Numbered from the stretch's first letter, positions 1 to 10,130 are shown. The stretch is 64,000 nt of DNA from CS4-C045 sp963844115 (GCA_963844115.1 CAWJNN010000087.1:1-64000); one strand, 5' to 3'. Made by a program: numbers and translations. Notes: a model not told the origin generated them from the sequence alone.

Positions 1-117
1 ATCACGATGCATCACAGCGCGCATCAGACGTTCCGATTTGACTGCGTCAACTCCCGCTTGCCAGATACGGAACGCGTCTTCACGTAAGCTGATTCCAGCT
101 GGGTTCATCGGATCCAT
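1..117 (-). CDS. glycerate 2-kinase-like (DUF4147/MOFRL family), N-terminal fragment cut by window edge
   Basis: Only the first 39 codons are in the window, reading leftward off its edge. The peptide contains LREDAFRIWQAGVDAVKSER, which resembles the opening helix of the DUF4147 domain of glycerate 2-kinases (a Rxx(A/I)xxIxxAGVxAVxxxRL pattern). Two in-frame ATGs are possible, at 117 and at 108. The enzyme would phosphorylate glycerate to 2-phosphoglycerate in the cytoplasm. The gene is divergent from the epimerase gene at 411, and the roughly 290-bp gap between them should carry both promoters; I could not pick clear -35/-10 boxes there. The family call rests on one short helix and is tentative. 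Confidence 0.5.
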   Translation of the reverse strand, partial: MDPMNPAGISLREDAFRIWQAGVDAVKSERLMRAVMHRD

Positions 118-410
118 TTTGGCGAAAAGTTGACTTCGGCGTCTAGACAACCGCATGTCCCGTGTTCAAGCGGTTTGTTTCTCACGCACGCCCCGGCAAT
201 GACCCGAGGGTGCCAATCCAGAGCAGTCTCGACGCTCGACCCCTGGTGATCTCGTCGCTGGACAGGCCCCCGCCCCCAGTTAATCACGCGGTGTGATTGC
301 GGTTTCCTAATGAACGGAACTATGAGATCTTGGCGGCCTGATCGCCACGATTCACCGGGTTGCCACGTTGGGTGTGCTGACTCTAGAGATACAAGGGGCT
401 TTCCTAGGCG

Positions 411-1367
411 ATGTTTACTGATCTTGTTCCCGCAGATCGAATTGTCATTGCCGGCGGCACGGGCTACCTGGGCATCAATCTGGCACGCCATCTTGCGGAC
501 TATAACTGTGAAGTGGTCCTTATCTCAAGAAATCGACCAGCCGAAGATGGGCCATGGATCCACGCCGCCTGGGATGCGAGAACTCTGGGAGATTGGACCG
601 TTCATCTCGATGGTGCGACGGCCCTGGTCAACCTGGCAGGCCGGACCGTGGACTGCGTGAAGACGCCCGATCGCTGTGATGAAATCTTGCGGTCGAGAGT
701 CGAGTCGACCGAGCTACTGGGTCAGGCGGTAAGGCAGGCCAAGGCGCCTCCGCCCGTGTGGGTTCAAATGTCGACGGCCCACATCTACGGCGACCCGCCT
801 GAAGCAGTCTGCGACGAAGACGCGGCATTCGGTTATGGACTCGCACCCTCGGTCGGCCGCGCGTGGGAAGAGGCCTTTGCCCGCGCAGTGCTGCCACAAA
901 TCCGGCCCGTCGTCCTGCGTACCAGTTTTGTGTTAGGGCGAAACGGCGGTGCGTTGCCAACGCTTGCTGCTCTAGTTCGTTGGGGCCTGGGTGGGACGGT
1001 AGGCCGGGGACGCCAAGGTATCAGTTGGATCCACGAACAAGATATGAATCGGCTTTTTTTGCGAGCGATTACGGATGATGCGATGCAAGGAGCATATCTG
1101 GCTACTGCACCGCAACCGGTCTCCAACGCTGATTTTATGCGAGAGCTTCGGCAGGCTCATCGCATCCCAATCGGACTGCCGGCATTTACCTGGATGGTAC
1201 GAATCGGTGCGCCATTGGTTATGCGGACCGACCCAGAACTTGCGTTATACGGTCGGTACTGTGTCTCGCGCCGTCTCAAGGAAGAAGGATTCGAATTCAC
1301 GTTTCCCGACGTGCAATCGGCCCTAAACGACCTGTGTCGTGCGAAAGCTCAGCAGAAGGTCGGCTGA
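411..1367 (+). CDS. TIGR01777-family NAD(P)-dependent epimerase/reductase
   Basis: A 318-residue Rossmann-fold protein of the short-chain dehydrogenase superfamily. The nucleotide-binding glycine motif is GGTGYLG near residues 15-21, followed by the family-typical 'LVNLAG' segment (~70) and a YGxxxA-like stretch. The C-terminal ~60 residues (RIGAPLVMRTDPELALYG) match the DUF1731 tail characteristic of the TIGR01777/YfcH/SulA-like group, so this is that subfamily rather than a sugar epimerase. The substrate is not known for the group. Length is normal (about 300). The gene is monocistronic: divergent from the glycerate kinase and convergent with the RND pump. Confidence 0.85.
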   Translation: MFTDLVPADRIVIAGGTGYLGINLARHLADYNCEVVLISRNRPAEDGPWIHAAWDARTLGDWTVHLDGATALVNLAGRTVDCVKTPDRCDEILRSRVESTELLGQAVRQAKAPPPVWVQMSTAHIYGDPPEAVCDEDAAFGYGLAPSVGRAWEEAFARAVLPQIRPVVLRTSFVLGRNGGALPTLAALVRWGLGGTVGRGRQGISWIHEQDMNRLFLRAITDDAMQGAYLATAPQPVSNADFMRELRQAHRIPIGLPAFTWMVRIGAPLVMRTDPELALYGRYCVSRRLKEEGFEFTFPDVQSALNDLCRAKAQQKVG

Positions 1368-1533
1368 ATCCGCCGTGGCAATACCGAACGGCGAATATCG
1401 AGGGCGTTTCAAGAAGCGAGAAGCCGTAACGGTGATGAAACGAATCGCTGGCATCCTGCGGCCGCTAAAGTTATCTCGAACGTTATCTAAATCGCCGGCA
1501 GTGGTGACATTCAGCGAGTGTTGCCGCGACATG

Positions 1534-4500
1534 TTAGGCCGTTAATGTGGATTCGTCGTACTTTACACGGAAGAATATGGCGTAAAACACGGGCAACACG
1601 AGCATCGTCAGCACGGTAGCGACGACCAGGCCGGCGATGATCGTGACGGCCATCGCCACGAAGAATGCATCCACCAACAGTGGGATCATGCCCAGCGCCG
1701 TTGTGAGCGCGGCCATGGATACCGGTCGCAGGCGGCTGACTCCCGAATCGACGATGGCCTTGAACTGCGGCGATCCCTCTCGCCTTTGAACTTCAATTTC
1801 ATCGACCAGTACGATGGCGTTTTTGATCAGCATGCCGGACAGACTCATGAAGCCCAGCAACGCCATAAAGCCGAAGGGTTGGCTGGTCACCAGCAGTCCT
1901 GCCGTCACACCGATGACCGCCAGCGGGACCGTCAGCCAAATGATCAGCGGCTGGCGTATCGAGTTGAACAGGGTCACGACGATCAGCACCATGAACAACA
2001 AAAACAAGGGCAAACTGGCGGCAATTCCCGCTTGCGCTCGGCGGGAGTCGCGATACTCGCCCCACCACTCGAGTTCGTAGTCCGGACCCAACTCCAACGC
2101 TTCGACCTGGGGCTTGATGCGTCCAAGGAGTGCAGCAGCTGTGCCACGAGCTGGATCGGCATTGACCGTAATCGTGGGTTTTCGATTGAGCCGCATCACG
2201 ATCTCGTCTTCGAACGTTGTGCTAAAGTCCTGAACGACCTGGCGTAAGGGGATGGACTGCTGGGCGGCCGGGCTCCAGATTTGAATATTGTTGATTGACG
2301 CGACATTCATGCGTTCTTCTTCGGGGGCACGAAAAAGTATCGGCAGTAGCTCGTCTGCTTCGCGATAGACCCCGACACCTTCTCCCTCAAAGCTGGACTT
2401 GATTGCTAACGCAATGTCCTGAGCGGTGACTCCGGCGTTGTTGGCTTCCTCGTCGGCTACTTCCGGGCGCACGAGTTTCACGCGTTGCCGCCAGTCGGTA
2501 CGAATCGCCTTCGCCGAGCCGTCGTCATGCAGGATGTCCTGCGTGCGTTCCGCGAGTCCACGTAACACGTCGGCATCTGGACCGCTGAAACGAGCCTGAA
2601 TTTTGCCACCCGAACCTGGTCCCAGCATAAATTTGCGCCCATATGCCTCGACGTTGGGAAAGTTCGCCAGCAAGTGCTGTTCGACCTGTGGCAACAATTC
2701 GTCGATCAGCTCGTAATTCTCGACATCCACCAGAAATTGCACATAGGCCGTGTTGGACTTTTCGGCGCATAAGTAACCAGGAATCGCATTCCACCGGCAC
2801 CGCCCAGCGTGGTGACGTGTGTCGTACCCGCCAGCCCGTTTAGGTATTCTTCGATTTCGTCGGCGGAATCTATCGTATCGGCGATGTGAGTGCCCTGCGG
2901 CAACCAGACGTCCATCATGAATTGGGGACGCGTCGAATTGGGGAAAAACGTGTTGTCGACGAACTGGAATCCCCATAACGAGATGCCGAAGATGACCAGC
3001 ACAATCAGCACGGTGATCCAGCGAAAGCGGATCACACGTAGCAACAGCGAGCGGTACATCTGAAAGACGAAGCCGCCGTAAGCGTCTTCCGCTTTTTCGT
3101 CGGCCTTCTTTTTTGGCTTGAGAAACATGACGCACAGTATCGGCGTGACGGTCATGCCTGTCAGCCAGCTCAAACCGAGCGAAAGAAAGACGACCTGAAA
3201 CAGTGAACGGCAGAATTCGCCGGTTGAGTCATCCGAAAGCCCAATCGCTCCGAAGGCCATAATCGCAACTGCCGTCGCTCCCAGCAGCGGCATGGCCTGT
3301 TGGGCCACAACGTCCCTGGCCGCTTCCTTCGCGTCCTGGCCTTTGTTGATGCGCACCAGCATGCCATCCACAACAACGATTGCATTGTCGACCAGCATCC
3401 CTAGCGCAATGACGAGCGCGCCGAGGGAAATTCGTTCTAGCGCGACACCCCAGGGGCTCATGAAGATAAACGTAGCCAGGATGGTCAACGCCAGCACAAA
3501 TCCGATGATCAGCGCACTGCGCAGCCCCATAAACACCAGCAACACAATAACCACAATCGCAACGGCCTCGATCAAGCTAACAAGAAAGCTGTTAATCGAC
3601 GTGGTCACCGCCTTGGACTGCAACGAAATTATGCCAAATTCAATCCCCAGCGGAATGCGTTCCATCAGCTCTTTGATTCGAGCGTCGACGGCCTCCCCCA
3701 TCTCCACGACATTGCCGCCCTGGACCGTCGAAATACCGAAACCGATCGCGGGGTGGCCGTCGTACATCAGAACCCTGCCCGGCGGTTCCACGTAGCCACG
3801 ACGTACGTCGGCCACGTCGCGCAAGTAGATTTGCTGCCCTGACGAGAAGCCTTGGATCAGCAAATCTTCGAACTCTTTCACCGACTGAAAAATGCCTGTC
3901 GGTGCGATCGCGATGAACTCCGGTCCCACCTGCACGCGTCCTGCGTCGGCGACCAGGTTTTTTTCCTGCAGTGTGTCAATGATCTGCTTCGGATGGATCC
4001 CCAACTGCGACATCCGATCGCGATTCGGTTCGACATAGATCGCCTCCGACCGGTCGCCCCAGAAGTCGACTTTGGCCACGTCCTGAACCAGCAGCAACTC
4101 GCGGCGCAGCAGCTTGGCGATATCTTTCAGTTCGGCGTACGTGTATTCATCGCCGTACACAGCGATGAAAATGCCCCAGACATCGCCGTAGTCGTCGTTC
4201 ACGATGGATGGTCCCGCGCCGGGCGGTAGTTTGCCCTGCACGTCGCCCACTTTGCGCCGCAGTTCGTCCCAGACCTGTGGAAGTGAATTCTTGTCGTATT
4301 GGTCTTTGATCCGCACGGTCACCGTCGAGAGTCCGCGATCCGATTTGGACTCGACTTCTTTAAGCTGTCCCAGCTGCTGAACGGCCTGTTCAATTCTGTC
4401 GGAGACTTCCTCTTCCACCTCGGCGGCCGTGGCACCGGGGTAAGGCGTGATGACCAGCGCCTCCTTGATCGTGAATTCGGGGTCCTCCAGGCGCGAGAGA

Positions 4501-4592
4501 CGATTAAAGGAGATGACTCCGCCGATGAAAAAGACCGTCGTCAGAATCAAGGTCGTGGTTCTATTGCGAATGGCCAGTTCGGCGAGGTTCAT
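1534..4592 (-). CDS. RND efflux pump inner-membrane permease (AcrB-like), one frameshift
   Basis: Two overlapping reading frames together encode one complete AcrB-type permease of about 1,018 residues. The N-terminal part begins MNLAELAIRNRTTTLIL and runs to near 2766. The rest continues in another frame to 1534. The join is at 2762-2766: adding one base turns 'YAPKSPTR' into the expected 'YAPEKSNTAYVQF'. The TM4 proton-relay region is LGMLVDNAIVVVDG and the porter domains are complete. The protein is a proton-driven drug/solute exporter that would work with the adaptor 27 bp upstream. A single missing base in otherwise well-conserved sequence suggests a sequence error rather than decay. No outer-membrane partner is adjacent; the NodT-type protein at 15.3 kb is a candidate. 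Confidence 0.9.
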
Positions 4593-4619
4593 CGAGGTGC
4601 GGCTCCCGGAATAACTCTA

Positions 4620-5693
4620 CTATTCGTAACTGCGGACTTGCATGCCTTCGCGCAGCGCGGTGACTCCGGAGACAGCTACCAGATCGCCCTTTTCCACGCC
4701 GCTGGTCAGCAACACTCGGTTACCGGTTAGTGGGCCAAGTTGGACGGGGGTCCGCGAGACCTTCATGCTGGCTGCATCGATCTTCCACACGTAGGACTGG
4801 CCGTTTTCATCTGCCTGCGCGGCGGTGACTGGAACGGATCGGGCACTGTCGGGGTCGATCACAACGCGCACCCGTGCCGTCATGCCCGGCAGGATATTGA
4901 CGTCCGCCGGATTGTCGAAATTTAGTTTGACGGGAAAGGTTCGCGTTATCGGATCCGCCGTCGTTGCATACTCCTTGACGCGTGCGGCGAAGTCTCGATC
5001 CGGCAGCGAGCTGACGATTACTTTCGGATTAATGCGACGCGTCAAGTCCTCGTGGGATTCGTTTTGACTTTCTCGGCGCACAAAGTCACGCTCTGGGACG
5101 GCGACCTCAATTTCCAGCACTGAGTTGTCTTGCAGGATCAGCACGGGTTCCTTGGCCAGGACGTTTGCAAAGTCCTCTACCAGTTTGCGGGCCATCACAC
5201 CGGCGAAGGGCGCTCGCAGTTCGGTGTCCTCGACGGCTTTCTGCGCGATTCCTAACTGCGCTTCGGTGACTTGCGCGGTGCGCTGCGAGCTCTCGATCTC
5301 GCTCGTGGCGATCGCGCCCGGCTCTGTTTTGAAAATGTTGGTGTTGCGAGTCAGGTCGGCCTGGGCCTTGGCCAGATTGGCCTGGGCCACTTTCAAGTCG
5401 GCCACGTAGTCTCGCGCGTCCAAGTGCGCGAAGACGTCATTCTTCTTCACGATTTGTCCCTCGCGGACCAGAAACTCTGTAACGCGCCCGGACACTTCGA
5501 ATCCCATCTCAGCAGTCTGGTAGGCCCGGATCGTGCCGGGATACTCGCGAACTGACATCGGTTGCAGTGAACCGATCTTGTGAATCTTGACCGGCCTTAT
5601 CGGTGGCTTGGAATCCGCCGGAGGTTCGCCGCAGCCGACCAGGGGTAAAGCCAGAGGTAATAACACCAGGATTTTTAGGAATGGATTCGACAT
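4620..5693 (-). CDS. RND periplasmic adaptor lipoprotein (HlyD/AcrA family)
   Basis: A membrane-fusion protein of 357 residues that bridges the RND permease to an outer-membrane channel. I place the start at 5693 because it gives a clean lipoprotein signal peptide, MSNPFLKILVLLPLALPLVGC, with the lipobox ending at Cys21; the longer frame from 5819 would overlap the channel gene and bury the signal. Then follow the barrel/lipoyl halves (VSGRVTEFLVREGQIVKKND and LRAPFAGVMARKLVEDFANV) flanking an alanine/lysine-rich coiled-coil hairpin (~80-150), and the C-terminal beta-barrel. The gene is first in an operon with the permease, 27 bp apart. Confidence 0.9.
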   Translation of the reverse strand: MSNPFLKILVLLPLALPLVGCGEPPADSKPPIRPVKIHKIGSLQPMSVREYPGTIRAYQTAEMGFEVSGRVTEFLVREGQIVKKNDVFAHLDARDYVADLKVAQANLAKAQADLTRNTNIFKTEPGAIATSEIESSQRTAQVTEAQLGIAQKAVEDTELRAPFAGVMARKLVEDFANVLAKEPVLILQDNSVLEIEVAVPERDFVRRESQNESHEDLTRRINPKVIVSSLPDRDFAARVKEYATTADPITRTFPVKLNFDNPADVNILPGMTARVRVVIDPDSARSVPVTAAQADENGQSYVWKIDAASMKVSRTPVQLGPLTGNRVLLTSGVEKGDLVAVSGVTALREGMQVRSYE

Positions 5694-5778
5694 AAGGCTT
5701 GTTCTCGCGATACGTATAGCCTGTGAGGTCAACAGCCAGACTACTTTTACTCGCCGTCGAATATATCGTAATTCGCCG

Positions 5779-6510
5779 TCAGTCGTGAGTATCTCGCGAA
5801 TGAATGATCTGCAGCCCAACCAGCCGTGCGACCAGGACTGCCAAATACAGCTGGCCTGTAACCGCCTGCAGGGCAGATAACGATCGAGCTGCGGCAGTGG
5901 CAGGTGTCAGGTCGCCGTAGCCGAGTGTCGTCATCGTGACGAAGCTGTAATAAAAGGCCGTGACCGTCGTGCGGGTTCCAAACCGCAACGGTGCATCTTG
6001 TGACTTCATGTTAATCGCCACATAGTTAAACGAATGCTCGTCCAGGACCGAGACGATTGAATAGACAGTGGCCCACATCATTCCCATTAGAAGATACGCG
6101 CAAAGGGAGGCACAAATAATGTTGACAGTGACTTGTCGCGATTCGAAGATCGTGCGCAAGATCAAATAGATCACGTAGCCGATGAATAACGTTACAAACG
6201 TGTATTCCAGGAGTAAGGCAGGCTTGGCCGTATACCAGACCGTCAGGGCCTCGAAAAAGAGCACCGGGATCAACAGGGAAACGAGGAAAGTCCTGGGTCT
6301 GCGATCCGGTATCAAGGCGTACACGCTAGCCAACACAAGCACGATGAAAACGGCCGTTAAGGTAAGTCGAGCAACAAACGCGTTCAGCTTGAGGATCTCC
6401 ACAGTTGGAGCGTACATGAACATCAATAGTAGCGAGGCCAATAGAATTGCGAATCGATTGCGGTCAATCTTTGCGATCAGCGTCTGGCTCTGTTGTAGGT
6501 CGTTTGCCAA
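5779..6510 (-). CDS. K+ channel-type ion channel (Ion_trans_2)
   Basis: A 243-residue integral membrane protein. Four or so hydrophobic helices fill residues 15-130. A pore loop with the selectivity filter TMTTLGYGDLTP (about residues 191-202) is followed by a last helix (~215-235). The TxGYGD filter is diagnostic of potassium selectivity. There is no RCK/TrkA-N ligand domain after the pore, so gating is not obvious. The gene is read in the same direction as the RND operon (86 bp from the adaptor) and divergently from pspA, with 362 bp between them. A role in membrane-potential control next to PspA is only an inference from position. Confidence 0.85.
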   Translation of the reverse strand: MANDLQQSQTLIAKIDRNRFAILLASLLLMFMYAPTVEILKLNAFVARLTLTAVFIVLVLASVYALIPDRRPRTFLVSLLIPVLFFEALTVWYTAKPALLLEYTFVTLFIGYVIYLILRTIFESRQVTVNIICASLCAYLLMGMMWATVYSIVSVLDEHSFNYVAINMKSQDAPLRFGTRTTVTAFYYSFVTMTTLGYGDLTPATAAARSLSALQAVTGQLYLAVLVARLVGLQIIHSRDTHD

Positions 6511-6778
6511 GACTTAATGCCTCCCGAAGTGCCGGCAAACAAGGGCCGGCGGACGGTCCGAATCAGTTCATCCTCAGTTCATCTGCGGCAAGCAGTCGAT
6601 CACCATCACGGCGGCACCGGAACCGCACACGCGCCGCAGTTTGCCATTCTAGCTAGAGCTCGGCACGATCTGAACCAGCTGGCGATCGTCCTCGCGACAC
6701 GGAATGGAAACTGATTTGCGTGGTCCGCCTGCCGTGTTACCCACCTGGCGATTCGAGCTGAAGATTGAGTCTGCCCAA

Positions 6779-6807
6779 TTGACACCTTTGATCAGCTTTA
6801 CTAGAAC
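6779..6807 (+). promoter_or_regulatory. putative sigma-70 promoter upstream of pspA
   Basis: A perfect -35 box TTGACA (6779-6784), a 17-nt spacer and a -10-like TAGAAC (6802-6807, four of six consensus bases) lie about 65 bp upstream of the pspA start. I looked for the sigma-54 pattern (GG-N10-GC with TGGCAC/TTGC cores) known for enterobacterial psp operons and found none convincing in 6511-6872. The rest of this 362-bp divergent spacer shows no gene. Confidence 0.4.
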
Positions 6808-6872
6808 GAATTCTCATCTTATGTTTCCACGGCTCGGTGTTCTGAGCCTTTCTGATGAAAGGGGGATTCCTC

Positions 6873-7625
6873 ATGATGTTGGGCAAACTCTGGAATGCTC
6901 TGCGTGCTCAGATCAATAAGGTCGCGAACTACTTCTGGACGATGGACCCGATCGCTCAGATGCAATACGAGTACGACACCGCGGTCGATGAGTTGAAAGA
7001 GGGCCGCAAGGGCCTCGAACAATACCGTGCCTTGGTCGAACGGGTCTCACGGCAGGTCCAAGGCGAGCGGGATCGGCTCTCCAAGTTGGAGGCAAAAGTG
7101 AAGGCTTATCTGCAGGCCGGTGATCGCGATACGGCCGCGAACTTTGCCCTCGAAATGCAGAAGACGAAAATGGGACTGATCGAGAATGAAGCGCAGTTGG
7201 ACTTGCACGAGAAGGCCTACGGGAACAATGTCGCCAAGATCAAACACGCCAGCAAAAAGCTGAGCGAAGTGCGGCAGAAAATTCAGAAGTATGACGCCGA
7301 GCTGAAGATGAGTCGGGCGGAAGCCGAGATGGCAAAATTGGCACAGAGCTTTGATTTCGATGTTACGACCGATTTCGGTCAGATTGAACAAGTCATTCAG
7401 GACAAAGTAAGTCTCAATCGCGCCAAGGTCCGTGTTGCCGCGGATCTGTCCACCGAAGGATTAGCAGATATCGAAGCTGAAACAGCGATGGAGAAGACGC
7501 TGGCCGATCAAGCGTTGCGGCAATTCGAAATCGATCTGGGACTGGTTACGCCCGAAACGGCTGCCGATGTGACGGAAGCCGAAAAACAGCTTGGCCCTGC
7601 CACCAGACAAACAGAAACGCAGTAA
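6873..7625 (+). CDS. pspA: PspA/IM30 (ESCRT-III-like) membrane-protection protein
   Basis: A 250-residue, almost wholly helical protein. It has the PspA/Vipp1 N-terminal amphipathic helix (LGKLWNALRAQINKVANYF), then MDPIAQMQYEYDTAVDELKEG, the family-typical 'DP...' turn, and a long coiled-coil hairpin through residue ~160. The C-terminal third is longer and more acidic than in E. coli PspA. PspA proteins bind stressed membranes and polymerise like ESCRT-III. The start is set at 6873 (or the adjacent ATG at 6876) because AAAGGGGG at 6858-6865 is a good Shine-Dalgarno for these and would lie inside a gene started at 6855. It opens a seven-gene plus-strand run that has an AAA+ ATPase next. Confidence 0.9.
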   Translation: MMLGKLWNALRAQINKVANYFWTMDPIAQMQYEYDTAVDELKEGRKGLEQYRALVERVSRQVQGERDRLSKLEAKVKAYLQAGDRDTAANFALEMQKTKMGLIENEAQLDLHEKAYGNNVAKIKHASKKLSEVRQKIQKYDAELKMSRAEAEMAKLAQSFDFDVTTDFGQIEQVIQDKVSLNRAKVRVAADLSTEGLADIEAETAMEKTLADQALRQFEIDLGLVTPETAADVTEAEKQLGPATRQTETQ

Positions 7626-7638
7626 CAAGTAGGCAAAT

Positions 7639-7737
7639 GAACAAGCCCCGGTGCGCCGGTATTCCGGCAATGTCGGCGCTTTACGGCAGCCCCGCCGTTT
7701 TCTGGAGTTTCCTGCCGGAACTGCGCACGGCTTGTTC
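7639..7737. repeat. 99-bp element with inverted-repeat arms between pspA and the AAA+ gene
   Basis: The arms GAACAAGCC (7639-7647) and GGCTTGTTC (7729-7737) are perfect inverted copies. Pairing continues inward with interruptions (GTGCGC against GCGCAC, TTCCGGCA against TGCCGGAA). The element could fold into a long hairpin in the pspA-AAA transcript, acting as an attenuator or processing site, or be a MITE/REP-like repeat. No second copy is visible in this window. A 55-codon open frame crosses it but looks like chance coding. Confidence 0.5.
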
Positions 7738-7796
7738 CGCCCTACCAAAAAATGACCCATCGGGGAAATGCACCCGCGGGAGACTGACGTTCGGTA

Positions 7797-9614
7797 ATGA
7801 GTGATGACGTGTCTTTGGATGCTCTGAAGTCTCCCGACGGTCAAGCGGCCTTCGACGAACCGGCGCTAATGCCGGACGTCCCCGCTTGGTATCCCGCTTG
7901 GGCCAAGGAACTGGCCGAGCTTTACTTTACGGGGAGCATTTGCCTGTTTGTTTTGCACGGCAATGTCAGCGATCTGGTTTGCATTCCCGCCGAAGGTGGA
8001 GGCACCGATCGGTTCGTCAGCCTGCCTGAATTTCTCGCTTCGCAAGTGTTTGGCAGTTGGGATGTGGTTCTCTCCTATGATCTAGGCCGCGGCATGCGGC
8101 CCTTGGCCGGACGCGACTCGAGCCGTCTGCAAACGATGGTTAAATACGTTTCGAGCATCGTTGGCAATCCGGTCACGTGGCCCCGCGAGCCGGACAAGGT
8201 CCTTTCGTCACTGGAGACGATTATTCAACGCAATCTGCTGGAAGAAGACCGGACGCAGCGCAAACGGATCGGTTTCGTTTTTCAGCACGCCCAGTTTCTG
8301 ATCCCGGCAGGTGATCTGAATATGCTCGCCCGCGGTCAGGCGTCGCGATTAGTGCGGCTGATGGGCTGGGCACAGAATCCCTACATCAAACGGCAGAATA
8401 TGGCGATCTGCCTGATTGCAGACAAACTGACGGAAGTAAACGACCGCCTCGTCCAAAACCCGCACGTTGCTGCGATCGACGTTTCGCTGCCCGACGTAGA
8501 CCAGCGCCAACGTTTTATCGATGCAACGGTCAGCGACGGCAGCGCGAAGTTAAAAGAGCTCGACTCGGCCAATATGGCGAAACTGGCAAGCGGTCTGAAT
8601 CTCGTTAGCCTCAACGTCGTATTATCCAGGGCTAGTGACGACCGTCCCCTGCAGGCGGAACAGTTTCGCCATCTGAAAAAGGATTTGATCGAGCGGCAGT
8701 GTCGCGGTCTGGTGTCCTTCGTGGAACCACAACACACGTTGGACATGGTCGTCGGGCATAAGGCGGCCATAGCGCGGTTGCGACAGGACGGCCAGTGGTT
8801 GGGGGAAGGGCGGCTGGAAATTTCTCCCATGGGCTATTTGGTTTGCGGACCCGTCGGGACTGGCAAAACATTCATGGCGGAATGCTTTGCCGGCTCGATT
8901 GGTATCCCCTGCGTTACCCTGCGGAACTTCCGCTCAAAGTATGTTGGTGAAACCGAAGGCAACCTGGAACAGGTCCTGACCGTCTTGCGGTCGCTGGGCC
9001 CCGTCCTGGTAATTATCGACGAGGCGGACGCCGCGCTGGGCAGTCGCGAGATGCAAGGCGACTCGGGTACGTCCGGCCGGGTGTTTTCCATGATCGCCAG
9101 CCAGATGGGCAATACCAAGTATCGTGGCCGCATCATCTGGATGTTGCTGACCAGCCGTCCCGACCTGTTACCAATCGACATCAAACGACAAGGTCGCGCA
9201 GAAGTTCACATTCCGCTGTTCTATCCCCAGGAGGTGGACGAGATCGGTGACATGTTCCGTGTGATGGCCCGCAAGAACCAATTGAAAATGGCGGAAGACG
9301 CCGTGCCGAATGTTTCGCCCGACCGGAATCTGAGCGGCGCCGATATCGAAAGCGTCGTGCTAACGGCCAGACGACGCGCCCTGACCGACGGGCGCGAGGT
9401 GGTCGGCAAGACGGATCTCGAGGCAAGCTTAATTGCGTTTATTCCTTCGGCGCAAGGATTGGAAAAGGAGATGCAGGAGCTGGCCGCCGTTTTGGAATGC
9501 ACGGATCGCGAATTCCTGCCAAAGCGCTGGCTTGAGAAGATGGACGAACCGGGGGGACGCATGCGAATTCAAGAGCGGTGCGTCGCGATTCGTCAGCTGA
9601 TAGATGAAATGTAG
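7797..9614 (+). CDS. AAA+ ATPase with degenerate N-terminal half, partner of PspA
   Basis: A 605-residue cytoplasmic AAA+ protein. The C-terminal module is complete: Walker A GPVGTGKT (351-358), Walker B VLVIIDEAD (403-411), sensor-1 region LLTSRPDLLPID (~450-461) and an arginine-rich finger RQGRAE (~464-469), then a lid. The N-terminal ~300 residues look like a second, inactive AAA-like fold (FVLHGNVSDL, then RIGFVFQHAQFLIP in the Walker-B-like place) with no P-loop, an arrangement like Ycf46-type ATPases. ESCRT-III polymers are remodelled by the AAA ATPase Vps4, so an AAA+ enzyme directly after PspA suggests a remodelling role; that is inference. A G-rich heptamer array begins right after its stop codon. 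Confidence 0.85.
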   Translation: MSDDVSLDALKSPDGQAAFDEPALMPDVPAWYPAWAKELAELYFTGSICLFVLHGNVSDLVCIPAEGGGTDRFVSLPEFLASQVFGSWDVVLSYDLGRGMRPLAGRDSSRLQTMVKYVSSIVGNPVTWPREPDKVLSSLETIIQRNLLEEDRTQRKRIGFVFQHAQFLIPAGDLNMLARGQASRLVRLMGWAQNPYIKRQNMAICLIADKLTEVNDRLVQNPHVAAIDVSLPDVDQRQRFIDATVSDGSAKLKELDSANMAKLASGLNLVSLNVVLSRASDDRPLQAEQFRHLKKDLIERQCRGLVSFVEPQHTLDMVVGHKAAIARLRQDGQWLGEGRLEISPMGYLVCGPVGTGKTFMAECFAGSIGIPCVTLRNFRSKYVGETEGNLEQVLTVLRSLGPVLVIIDEADAALGSREMQGDSGTSGRVFSMIASQMGNTKYRGRIIWMLLTSRPDLLPIDIKRQGRAEVHIPLFYPQEVDEIGDMFRVMARKNQLKMAEDAVPNVSPDRNLSGADIESVVLTARRRALTDGREVVGKTDLEASLIAFIPSAQGLEKEMQELAAVLECTDREFLPKRWLEKMDEPGGRMRIQERCVAIRQLIDEM

Positions 9615-9621
9615 TGGGGGT

Positions 9622-9800
<179 letters not shown>

Positions 9801-9839
9801 TTTGGTTGCGGAACTTGAAACTGAGAAAGGATGGTTGCG

Positions 9840-10130
9840 ATGGCACGACAGAGTTGGTTGGACGAAAAGACGCAAACGCCGTTGATCGACGATTACGCGC
9901 GCAAATTGACCACGTTTATGGAGGCCATGGCGGACGGTCGTATTGACGATTCGGAACTCAACGAACAGGAACAGCGACTCGTCGCGCTAATGCAGGAAGT
10001 CGAGCCACAGCTTGACGACGCCACGCATGCGAACGTGACCCAATTGCTGTGCGAAATGACGGCGTACAGCGTGATGCAGCTATTGAACGCGATCCAGCAA
10101 TCACGTTCCCCAACGGTCTTTAAAGGCTAA
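9840..10130 (+). CDS. small acidic protein of the PspA operon, unknown function
   Basis: A 96-residue protein starting MARQSWLDEKTQTPLID. I prefer the ATG at 9840 over 9831 because GAAAGG at 9825-9830 is nine bases upstream. It appears fully helical, acidic in the middle (DGRIDDSELNEQEQRL) and hydrophobic near the C-terminus (VTQLLCEMTAYSVMQLLNAI), with no signal peptide or metal motif. I do not recognise the family. Its place between the AAA+ ATPase and the anchored binding protein, in the same direction, suggests an adaptor or regulatory subunit. Confidence 0.65.
   Translation: MARQSWLDEKTQTPLIDDYARKLTTFMEAMADGRIDDSELNEQEQRLVALMQEVEPQLDDATHANVTQLLCEMTAYSVMQLLNAIQQSRSPTVFKG

Noticed and set aside
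105..491. 128-codon minus-strand frame over the epimerase 5' region
   Set aside because: Its peptide has no recognisable features, and the region is better explained as the divergent promoter spacer plus the epimerase start.
6511..6872. Sigma-54 promoter upstream of pspA
   Set aside because: GGCACG near 6661 lacks the second GC element at the right distance; a sigma-70 pattern fits better.
7637..7805. 55-codon open frame (MNKPRCAG start) between pspA and the AAA+ gene
   Set aside because: It mostly translates the inverted-repeat element, has no Shine-Dalgarno and overlaps the AAA+ start.
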